Of a stretch of 64,000 nt of DNA, positions 11,039 to 20,504 are shown piece by piece. Location: positions 806,001 to 870,000 of the forward strand of contig JAMWFC010000052.1 in the NCBI GenBank assembly GCA_027475525.1. Direction: 5' to 3'. Each line of letters starts with the position of its first letter. The stretch's first letter is position 1. Source of the stretch: Macrolepiota albuminosa (taxonomy: Eukaryota > Basidiomycota > Agaricomycetes > Agaricales > Agaricaceae). The position numbers and the translations under genes were made by a program. The notes under the pieces are model-generated. The model did not search any database. It saw only the letters and a list, made by a program, of their open reading frames with translations, and was not told the DNA's origin.

Positions 11039-11041
11039 ATT

Positions 11042-12066
11042 TGATGATGCCCAAAGTTTGGTCAGTAACAAATGTAGCAAAAGTGTTACCGTACCAAGAG
11101 TTTGCGTTGGGCGCGCTATAAGTGATTTGAGGAGTCCTGGGCAGGTCCCAGAGAACGCGCCTATGAAAAAGGGGTAAAGTCGGTAAGGGAGTCGGCAAGT
11201 GTAAAGCGCTAAAGTAAAGCGCTTAGGGAAGAAGCGGTAAGTGCACACGGCAATGTCAGCGGCAAGAGCACGGTAAGCTTAGCGAAGTTCTAAGCGTCGA
11301 TAATGCCTGCCGTAGTTGCAAGGCGCGAAGGTGTCGAAAGTTGGCAAGAGTCTGCAACTGCCGACGAGTTCGACATTGCCGACCGTAACTGAGCTCTGGA
11401 GCGTAAAGGGGACTGAAGAAGTGGGAGCAGGAAACTCTGGTCTATTCGTCCGATGGGTATGTACAAGTCGGTAAGTACTTTTTATACTACAATGAGTTCA
11501 CCGTCGCCAGTGGCCAACCATTGCCAAAGTGCGGTAAACTGGAAAATTTCATAGGGGTAGCTCCAACGGTTTCAGATCCCTACCGTCCATTCAAGACCCT
11601 TGGCGCCACCAGGCGGCAGATCGCGGTGCTAAATCATCAATCCATCACCCTTCTGTCTGTCAGAACACCTAAGCGACGTTGGGCGCCAAATCGAGACGGT
11701 AAGCGGTGTCAGACGCCAAGGTCAAATGCCAAGCTGTCCGTCAGTTTTTGATAGATCATCAAGCTTCTCGAGACGGTAAGCGGTGTCAGACGCCAAGGTC
11801 AAATGCCAAGCTGTCCGTCAGTTTTTGATAGATCATCAAGCTTCTCACTAAGCGCTGTCGTCAGTGACTGATGCCATCTGTCAGTTGTCATTCCTGCTGC
11901 CGTCGGCGCTATCATTGATCGGATCTGCTTCTTGCCGTGCGTGGCCGTCGGGAATGGCTTAAAATGGGTAGAACGCGTGCGCTAAGTTCGGAACGAGTGC
12001 GGCAAGGTTTCCGGAGCCGGTGCCGAGCCTGCCGTTGATGCGCCTAACCTGTATAGGGTCCTATCA
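11042..12066 (-). repeat. Right LTR (5' LTR) of gypsy element
   Basis: It starts TGATGATGCCC and ends CCTATCA before the second ACAG. It differs from the left LTR by about 12 transitions and by carrying its own 77-bp duplication (11691-11844). Promoter elements must lie here but I see no clear TATA box. Confidence 0.93.
11691..11844. repeat. Exact 77-bp tandem duplication (no. 7)
   Basis: 11691-11767 is repeated at 11768-11844 inside the right LTR. The left LTR has one copy. Confidence 0.9.
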
Positions 12067-12603
12067 ACAGTCCATAGTATTGCAAGGATTCACAGATGCT
12101 GATTGGGCAAGCTGCCTCGACACACGGAGGAGCACAAGTGGCTACACCTGGTCACTGGGTACTAGAGTGATCTCCTGGTCCATTCAAAAACAGAAAACCA
12201 TAGTGACGTCATCCTGTGAGGCCAAGTACATGGCTGCCTATGGATCCACCCAAGAATGTGTATGATTACGCATGCTTTTGAAGGCAATCAGCTGGGATTT
12301 CACAGCAAAGCTGACCACCCTATTCTGCAATAACAAGGCCATGATCTCCCTGTCTGAGGACCCCACGGCTCATGCGTGAGTAAAGCACTTCGACATCAAG
12401 TACCACTTTATTTGCAAATGCACACAAAACAGAGAAATAACCATCAAATACGTAAATACCCGCAACAACATCACTGACATGTTCACCAAGCCCCTACCAA
12501 AGTCTCTATTCCTCCGACTACGCCAGATGCTGGGACTAATCCAAGACCCTACGATCCATGCGTGAGGAAGAGTTTGACTGGTTATGCACACAGTAAGGAG
12601 GAG
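12067..12603 (+). pseudogene. Ty1/copia polyprotein C-terminus, right part of interrupted element
   Basis: This continues the copia RNase H (GFTDADWASCLDTRRSTSGY, SSCEAKYMA) to the C-terminal signature IKYVNTRNNITDMFTKPLPK. At least two TGA stops interrupt it: one after STQECV, where the family has Trp (TGG to TGA), and one after DPTAHA, where it has Arg (CGA to TGA). A polypurine run AGTAAGGAGGAG directly precedes the LTR start at 12604. The first four bases are the target duplication. Confidence 0.85.
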
Positions 12604-12937
12604 TGTTAGAATGTGATGATGTGAAAGTGACATACGTCAAATGTGATAACATGAAAGGAAACAATGTGAAGAGTACTACGTGCACTCTGGCCAGGGACAC
12701 TGGGCCACTGGCTCCTTTGTCAGTGGATACACATATAGTCGAGCAAGCTACAATCGTACCCTCAGTCTTGTTTATACATCTCTGAGGATATGTTCCACAA
12801 TTATATTCTCATACAATAATAGGCTGAAACGTACTCAGATATAACACTTACACGAGTTGTCTAGGTACACAATACAGTCTCGTTTATACATCTCTGAGGA
12901 TATAACACTTACACGAGTTGTCTAGGTGTTGGTCACA
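12604..12937 (+). repeat. 3' LTR of the copia element
   Basis: It starts TGTTAGAATGTGATG straight after the polypurine tract. The end is uncertain, near GTTGGTCACA (about 12937). Inside, two blocks are repeated imperfectly: CAGTCTYGTTTATACATC with its flank near 12762 and 12876, and the word ATAACACTTACACGAGTTGT at 12841 and 12902. This suggests an internal duplication followed by a deletion. Confidence 0.6.
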
Positions 12938-13410
12938 CTCAATAGTTCACTGCTGCCCTGTTAGGATTCCAACAACATGAACATGTAGCATCAAATGAAC
13001 TTATGGTATGATACATTAATATGAAGGACAACATTGCTGACTTATTTATAAAACAACTTCTGTTGCTGCACTTCTCCCAACTTAGATGGATACTTGGAAT
13101 AGCATAGCCATGATTCTGTGAGGAGGAGTGCACCACTTACAGTGAGGAGTGTTGAGTGCTGCTGAACACTGTAAGCATCGAGCTGTTGATACTTGGCCAG
13201 GGACACAGTACTCCATTATATTGCTTTCTTAATGTCCACCCTTTATCCTGACTTACAATACAATAGATATATAAACCTACTATAGAACATTGTGCATACC
13301 CTCAGTCAAGTATACAAGACTGAGGGTAAGCAACTACATTACTGGTGACAAACAATATACTAATAGCCTGCCTAGTAGAGTTACTTACCTGTATACTCTA
13401 GACTCTAGAC
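12938..13410 (+). pseudogene. Second copia tail plus LTR-like sequence
   Basis: A different copia family's C-terminus is readable with stops (INMKDNIADLFIKQLL, FSQLRWILGIA). A purine run and TGTTGAGTGCTGCTG at about 13149 follow, probably its LTR start. Near the end lies a perfect 10-bp inverted repeat (13298-13327) that also occurs at 63427-63458. Confidence 0.6.
13298..13327. repeat. Perfect 10-bp inverted repeat, shared with 63427-63458
   Basis: ACCCTCAGTC and GACTGAGGGT flank a 10-bp spacer. The same arms occur 50 kb away with a 12-bp spacer. Confidence 0.85.
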
Positions 13411-13416
13411 TCTAGG

Positions 13417-14114
13417 ATGTCAGCTTCTAACAGCAACACCACAGATGCACTACACCTCATCGCCAGCAGAGTTAAAAGCACCTGGTGGGTGGGCAAGGTT
13501 GCAGCAGCCTTTCTCAACACAGTTTGGGAACAACTACTACACAACATGAGAGAACGAGGGGTCCCCACCTGCTATGTCCACCTCGCAGAACGGATGCTAT
13601 CCAACCGCCGAACAAGCCTGAAATTTGACAACTTTGCATCAGACTGGATGGACATTAGCAACGGCACCACACAGGGGTGCCTGCTGTCGATGCTCTATTA
13701 CGCCTTTTACAATGCACCACTAATACTTGTTGCAGACCCAAAGAGCAAATCAGAGACAACTTCAGGCTTTGTTGATGACATTGCATACCTGGCAGTGGCT
13801 GACACTCTGGCCCAGACCCACAGGATCCTGTCTGACATAATGCAACGCCACAACAGTGGATTTGCAACTTGCCATTTGAACTCAGCAGGCTCACCCTTAT
13901 GAACTTTCCGTGCTCCCACCATGACGAGACTCCACCTGATCTCTCCCTCACCAGGCAATTGGTCGATGGGTCACAGGTAACTCAATCCATCACAACGACC
14001 ACGACCTACAAGTACTTGGGGATCGTATCTTTCACTTATGCGGCTGATGTTTGGTTGACAGGGATCAGCGCCTCCTCCAAGGGCACCAAGTCTCAGTTTT
14101 TCCCTGTCTTCTAA
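13417..14114 (+). pseudogene. LINE (non-LTR retrotransposon) RT fragment, frameshifted and deleted
   Basis: The frame from 13417 holds RT palm motifs DISNGTTQGCLLSMLYYAFY and the catalytic GFVDDIAYL (F-V-D-D) of fungal Tad-like LINE RTs. The frame shifts near 13895, continues in another frame (FELSRLTLMNFPCSHHDETP, TTTYKYLGIV), then skips about 40-60 residues to SFTYAADVWLTGISAS and ends. It lacks an endonuclease and the 3' end. It sits about 100 bp beyond the esterase stop, tail to tail with it. Confidence 0.8.
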
Positions 14115-14210
14115 TACGCTGACCAAAAATAGTTTGGAATTGTCACAATGCAGTGGCTCTTAGAAATAACATGTCGCATACATGGCTCGAGTGAATACAT
14201 TGGAGTTGTA

Positions 14211-16494
14211 CTACTGCCCAGACAGAGCACCAACACTTTCCCAGAAACTGTTTTATGAGATACGTCAATATGGATGTCACAGAATCAGGAACAGCTTACA
14301 TACCTGCATCGCTGTAATAAGGAGCTAGACGTTATAATGGGTTTGATAATAGGTATGCCGGCCGCAGTTTTGTTAAAGATCATTTCTGTCAATCCTTCTG
14401 CCCAGATATTCCATTGAGGTGTTATGGTAGGTTCCGGCTTGATATTGGGGTCAAGCGACATCGCAAAGTCAAGGAAAGAATGCGAAAAGGCTGCGTCAAA
14501 ATCAGGGTTACTAAATGGAGGAAGCCCCGGGCTGTAAAAAAGATGAAATCTATTGATTACAGAGAAGGAAGATCACGCACGATGGGAAATAATATACAAT
14601 ATCGTCTTCATGGTGAGCTGGCAGAATGGCAAACTGTCCCTGAACAATTTTTCAAGTCAAGCATGGAAACTCAGGGAAGAAAAATAAACTCGCCTTGAAT
14701 GACCTATGCCTGAATGCCTTCAGGAAGAAGTAAGTCGGGCATATAATGATGGCTGGTCAAAAGATGAGGGGAAACATGGTACGGGGACCAAAGATGAGAA
14801 CAGTTACCTTCGCCCATGATGGCATTAGCCTGATCAATAGGTGCACCTAGATCTGCATACTGGGCTGTAGCCATTGATATCTCCTGTGGGCCGAACTTGG
14901 GAAATAACTGGCTAACAAATTCTGGGGTCGTGACTGTATCTGCCGTACTTTGATTAACAAAGATAAAGCCTTCAAATGTGTTTGTGACTGAAAGCAAGGC
15001 CTCCTAACTAGATATGAGGTTCTGATGGTAGGTGAAAAGATGAAATAGGCACACCCCGTTGACTTTGTGTTCCTTCAAAGCCTGAGTTGGTCGCTGTGTG
15101 ATGAAGGACCCATCGACAACAGGAACAAAGATAAAAGTTCCGAAAAATGCACTAGCTGAAAGGTTTAGATTGATGGTTTGCAACGTCATGGGGTCGCTGG
15201 CTCGCAGACAGGCCAGAGTGTCTGCTGCCGATGCGCAACTGGATCGTATGAGGAACGTTAGATATACTCGCTACTTTGAAGCTTTACCTCGCTTGAGAGA
15301 CTACCTCGTTATAAAGTGTCTGAGAAAGATTTAGGACCAAATTACAGTGTATCTTAGAAGTATAAGGACCAACTTGAGGAATAATATCGTCAAAGGCATA
15401 CTGTGAGGGCAGGAATGTCGAACTCGTAAGGGCTGCCCGAAAAAGAGGAGGAGATGTCTTCCCGTCATGCGCGATTGCATGCTGAATAACTGAACCGCCA
15501 CCTGAGAAAAAATAATAGATTTATATTCATAAGATGAGAATAGTCACTCGCAATCAAGCAGGTACTTTACCAGCGGATTCACCCCAAATTGCGACTTGAG
15601 CTGGATCACCACCAAATTTAGCGATCTAAAAAAGATGAGACATACACCTTCAACGAAAAAAGAGAAATAAATTTTACATTCGTTTGGACCCACTGCAACG
15701 CAAACTCTTGATCCACTAGCCAGGTACTTCATCAATAACTTCAGTACAGAAAGAGATAGAGAGAAACGCACATAACCCCGCGTTCAGGACGCCTTCAGCC
15801 TTGACCTCTTTTCCTGCTAAGAAACCAAAGACACCCAGTCGGTACTGTATCACGACAGCGACCACACCACCGTTGGCTTCACGGATGAGGTCTTCTCCGG
15901 AAAACCCCGCTGCGCTACCCAATTGGTAACCACCACTTGATTATATATAAGAAATGTGAATGGTTGAGTAACTTGATCAGTACCCGTGGATCCAAACCAC
16001 CACAGGCTTCGCTTTCGTATCTACGCCCGGCATTTGAGGAGTAAACACGCTAAAGTACTTATTTCCGGACCTACTCCTTGAAAAATGGAAGAAAAATACG
16101 CACTTTAAGAAAAGACAATCCTCAGAAGTCGCTACAGTGGCTCTCGCCCCCAAACCATGAGGTTGAGGATTTGTTGAAGAAATACCATCACCTGCGGAGG
16201 GGCATCCAGGCGGCTCGACATTGGCTTGTATAATGCCCGGCACTGTGTCCGGGATTCTTGGAAGTCGCCAGCGTTGACTGCCTGTGGCACAAGACGCATA
16301 GTTGATTTCCTCAAATGAATTGGACAAACGATACTACCTGTTGGTGGAGCAGCATAGCGGATACCAAGAAAGCGGGTATCTCCTGTTGTAGTATTCAATG
16401 TGCCTTGATAACTTGCATATCCCAGGTCTACGACCTGAGCTGAAGTCAAAACGACGGCGAGGGGAGACAAAATCGCAAGTGTAGTGAAGATCAT
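14211..16494 (-). CDS. Secreted carboxylesterase type B (cholinesterase/lipase family)
   Basis: About ten exons can be followed from ATG 16494 to the TAG at 14211-14213. The N-terminus MIFTTLAILSPLAVVLTSAQ is a signal peptide, so the enzyme is secreted. Family landmarks in order: GDTRFLGIRYAAPPTG, SEDCLFLK, KPVVVWIHG with GGYQLGSAAG after an intron (oxyanion hole), VVAVVIQYRLGVFGF and the nucleophile elbow IAKFGGDPAQVAIWGESAG with the catalytic Ser. Later exons give LLSVTNTFEGFIFVN, then GQFAILPAHHEDDIVYYFPS with the catalytic His region, and the end FWESVGALSGQ. All parts expected of an intact enzyme are present, although I could not confirm every splice site. The family hydrolyses esters of lipids or xenobiotics; the substrate cannot be predicted. 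Confidence 0.82.
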
Positions 16495-18097
16495 GTCAGC
16501 TGGTTTATCATTCCTCAGACCTTTTCGCATAGTCTGACAGGTTTTATAAGAAACGTCATCAGGAATTTATTTGGTCCTTGATATGGGCTGACGGAAATAG
16601 AGGGAATGAGAGCTTTTTGACATTTTCGCTGCCAGTAGAACAAGAAAAGAACCAAAGGTGGGAGCCAATGAAAAAAACTTACAAATTCAGACAGGATCAG
16701 GTTCTGCTCAACTCACACCAGAACAACGTTCAATGATTCCTACCCAGTGCTGCCGCATAGCATCTCTCAAAAGAGGTAATTCTCTGAGGGACTTAACTAG
16801 AGAAGCAATGCTCTGAAAGATCACTTGGCAATAGTGAGCCCAGTTGAACATTGTCCTTGATACTGCTCAGCCAACGTAAATCATTTAAGGTCCCAACAGG
16901 TTTCTAACCAAGGAAGTTACGAAATCAACTTGTCCAAACGATAAGCACTAGGACTGACAAAACTGAGTACCACCCCAGACTAACCTTCGGGTTTACTGCA
17001 ATAAATCTTGGTGTGAATTCAACGTCTCGTAAATAACATGAACTAACCAATGCCTTCTCCATGCTCTATATGGAACAATCATCCCAAACGCATTACATCA
17101 TTTGGGCAAATACATCTGATGTCAAGTTCGGGAAGTTATTTTTCAGACTTTCGTTCCCGCTAGAACCCAATCACGTGGCCAAACATGCTGAAAGTCGCGA
17201 TTAAATTTCAAACAACAAACTCGAGCAGGTCAGTGCAGCACTAAAAAAAAGGTTCTATGCGCGCTCTACAACTTGACTTTTTGCCACACAGAAATAAACA
17301 GGATGTTGGTGTGAATCAGACTGTGATTAGTATGGGAATTCAGACAGAGAATGCAGGAAAAGAAGAGCCATTAGATCATGTTCTTCCCAGCTGTCAGTTG
17401 ATGTAAGGGCTTTTTCCGAGAAACAATGCCCTTACAAGGCATCTAAGGCAGGACACTTCGTGCTTCAAGATTCAACTATTTTATGGTACTTACTTCTACG
17501 TTAAAATTAATACATCTGCAAATGTCAATAGTAGAGATACTTTAGAAACTTTCTGTATACTCAGAATGTCTCCAAAATTTTGTGGTATTGTATAATTCAA
17601 CTTTTATTCATCATGTGTGAAAAGGAATGCCGGATCACTGTTTACAAAAAAAAACACACATTGACAAACTGCCACAGCATTACTGCAGGCTTGAGCACTG
17701 TCACCATTTCTCTGTCTCAGAACTGCGAATACAAAAAGTGCTCAGTAAAAACAGTGCCACTGCTCAACATCGTCGTCGGCAACTACAAGCAAGTATAGTA
17801 ATATATTTGGACTATCAATATACGTGTTTACAGTGATGTAAGATTGTTGAGTAGGCCCGTGAATTCCTCTGTCCCAATGCCCAATGAAAACGGTAAGTAA
17901 AACAAAATGTAGTGATGAGATGGCTATTAGATTATCAATCAGTATGAAGATATGGGGAGTGATTGAGCTCTAGGCTCGACCATTATAGAAGTTGAAAGAT
18001 AGGCCTGCACGTCTCTCGATCAATTGTGCAGGCTGCGCACAAGGCGACATTATCAAAGGAGGTAATCTGAGATAGTTCAGATTTTCGTACTCGGGCA
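16495..18097. other. Intergenic, esterase promoter side and F-box 3' side
   Basis: There are only short unsupported ORFs and AT-rich sequence. No repeat, RNA gene or transposon remnant is recognised. Confidence 0.4.
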
Positions 18098-20504
18098 TTA
18101 GCCTTGATGAGCAAACGAAGCGGCCCCATAAAGACCGTCTTCACGACCGAGCATGCCATGACCATGCAGAATCTTGAAGACCTATTCAGTAATCTGATTT
18201 TCAAATGACGTAGATTATCAGCGTACCTCCATTTTTCTTGCATGCCAGCCTACACCGCTCGTGACGTTGCCATTTGCGTTTGACAATTTCTCCATCTCGA
18301 CTCTGAAGGGATGGTCAGGCTCGAGGTCGCGGCGCAACACACTCCCTTTGCCCGAGCCAAACTGCGCCACCCAACCACTTGCAGTGTCGACGTACCAACC
18401 TCGGCCACCTTTACTCCTAATGATTCTCCACGTGCCTGCACCTGCGCCCAGCCCAGCAAGTAAGGTAGTCGAAAGCTCAACAACTCTCAAATTCGTCGGC
18501 GGGGAAGCATTTGATGTTTGCGATGTCAGGCTGAAAGAGAATGGCGGAGTGCACAGCGGACGAATGAGTTGTGTATGCAAGGCCACAGAAGACTGCCTTG
18601 CAGAGCCACGCTGGGCACCTGGTGCGACCGGACGCAAGCCGCAGTCTAGCTCAGGAGATGTGCTCACGAGGGTAAGGATCTCGACATTCGGAGCTATTGT
18701 CTGCAGGAAGTTAGATATCGCCTTTAGCGCTATCCCGGGTATGTGCGAAAGCCCGAGAGACCGGAGCTTCGGCTGTGGACGGAATAGGCCGAGAAGCTCG
18801 CGAGTTAAGGGTGCGCTGGAAAGATCAAGGTATGCGAGCACGCCTTTAGTGAAGCAGGGCGCCTTGGTGATGATATCTCGGAGATGAGACTCAGAGATAT
18901 CTGTGACAAAGGTTGCGTCACCATAAAGATTCAGCTCCGTGAGTTCGCTGGTAACCTGGGAATCGACTAAAAGGGCCTTGATACTGGCGCTTGTCAATCT
19001 AACACATCGAGCAAGAGCCAACGACTGTAGACGGATAGTCGAGGATTCCCCAAGTGCAAGGAGGATGTCCGGAGTTACCCGAGTTCCGGAGAGGTCAAGG
19101 TGAGTAAGGGATGGGAATGCTAGGATAAAAGGAGAAAGAACACGAGGCAGGACGGACTTGACGCCACGCAAACCAAGACGTCGTAGTCCAGGAATGGTGA
19201 GGGACTCTTCACGAAAGCGTACTCCACGGCGCAATCGTCGACCAGCGAGGTTATTCGCGTCAACTTCGCTGTCGCTAGCCTCGGCATCGGTTTGTGGTTG
19301 TAAGTATGTCGTTACAAATTCCGTCAAAGCATTGACAAAAACCGCACTGACGCAACCTGTAAGATCAACCGCTTCAAGATCTCTGCACTCTCGCCTCCTC
19401 TCGCGATCTTCTTCTTCCATATCATGAACGTCAAACACTAGACTGCGTCCGCGAGATGGACGTCCACGGCCGCGGGAGGGTGCGCCACGAAGGAACAATT
19501 CTTTGAGCACGGGCAGAGTCAATGCTCCGTCCATGTACTCAGTTGCACCAAACACGGCGAGATTAGGCATTTCCTGGAAGAGAGACAAATGAACCTCTCA
19601 TAATAAAAGAAAAAGTCAGATGGCCACAGACCTTTAGAACGGCCTCAACGCGATCCCCGGTTACAAAGCGGCCCTGGACACCTTCATCGATGGAACGCCG
19701 CATACCGATGGTCCGGAAATGATTGAAATCTAGGTGGCGGACAAAACGTCCTGGACGAGGATCGTTCGGGGTAGGCACTGAAACAATGGAGTCACTCAGG
19801 CATTGGCGGGGGAACGATGCTTACCGTATACGCCGGGCTCCCTTTGTTCGAGGACATTCTGGATGGCATCGCTGATGGAACGGATGAGCTTCCAGCGAGC
19901 AGGGCTCTTACTCTTCGGTCGAAGCCGTCGAGGACTCGGATCTCGGGATACAGCCGGAGACAATAACTCTGGAGAAATGCTTTCGTCAGGAACAGCAAAC
20001 GTCTCCAAAATGCTCTCCTCCAACAAATTGCCTTTGTCTCGAGAGGCAGAGAGAGATCTTGAGGAACGTGCTGCTGCCTTGGCCGCTGCTTTGATAGTAG
20101 TGTCCATAACTTGGTCGACAGGTTCTTCGTCATAATCCCATGCTATCTCTTCAACCAGCGAGAGCCAAGTGATAGGTAATCGTACTTCTACTCTGATGTA
20201 AGTTAGCTTGGAAGCTGAGATACAGGTGAGATGTGACATACTTAGTCCATAGCCAAGGTTTCGCGGCTTCGTACCACGTGTGGTTTACGAGACAAAGGTT
20301 CGCCAAGGTCCGACGGGCGACGGGCTCAGGCCAGCTGCTCCCAGGCAAGGATGACGGAAGAGCAGTTGGAGTACCATAATCCTTTTGTATCAATGGGTCG
20401 AGGGATGGGGTATCGGCTTGGAGACAGAACGAATAAATGCAGGCACAAATGAGATGTTGAAGTTCAGAAGGGTAATGGAGAGAACGTGTAGGACCTGTGT
20501 GCAT
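18098..20504 (-). CDS. F-box/LRR protein
   Basis: Exons are: 20504 to about 20240, about 20193-19825, about 19779-19634, about 19575-18231 and a last short exon ending at TAA 18098-18100. An F-box-like segment at residues about 10-100 (PSELQHLICACIYSF, LANLCLVNHTWYEAAKPWLW) is followed, after an intron, by a basic linker. A large leucine-rich repeat region comes next (LPVLKELFLRG, LTIPGLRRLGLRGVKS, FPSLTHLDLSGTRVT, ELTELNLYGDATFV, LAYLDLSSAPLT). The C-terminus ends LHGHGMLGREDGLYGAASF after the last intron. F-box proteins recruit substrates to SCF ubiquitin ligases through Skp1, with the LRRs as the likely substrate-binding part. The target is unknown. Confidence 0.82.

Larger units (their letters stand above)
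10508..11041 (-). other. Gypsy untranslated leader
   Basis: The leader runs from the 5' LTR (right) to the Gag start. It holds two exact 77-bp duplications (10578-10731 and 10799-10952) and no supported ORF. Confidence 0.6.
223..12066 (-). mobile_element. Ty3/gypsy LTR retrotransposon with antisense extra gene
   Basis: Two 1025-bp LTRs (TG...CA ends) flank an internal region carrying gag, an aspartic protease, RT, RNase H and integrase on the minus strand. This is the gypsy order (integrase last). Orientation is confirmed by a primer binding site next to the right LTR (about 11021-11038) and a polypurine tract next to the left LTR (1248-1258). Between integrase and the left (3') LTR lies a spliced gene on the opposite strand (1417-3815). 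The LTRs differ by about a dozen transitions in about 950 bp, so the insertion is fairly recent, but several frames are broken. Some breaks come from exact 77-bp duplications that look like assembly errors; an in-frame TGA in integrase looks like real decay. The whole element is dense in the motif CGSYAA (see findings). Confidence 0.93.

Noticed and set aside
264..11844. 77-bp duplications as natural tandem duplications or LTR regulatory repeats
   Set aside because: All have the same exact period and no mismatches, in unrelated sequence, and the partner LTR lacks each one.
14414..14698. A plus-strand ORF rich in Lys/Arg
   Set aside because: It is the antisense of the esterase's C-terminal exons.
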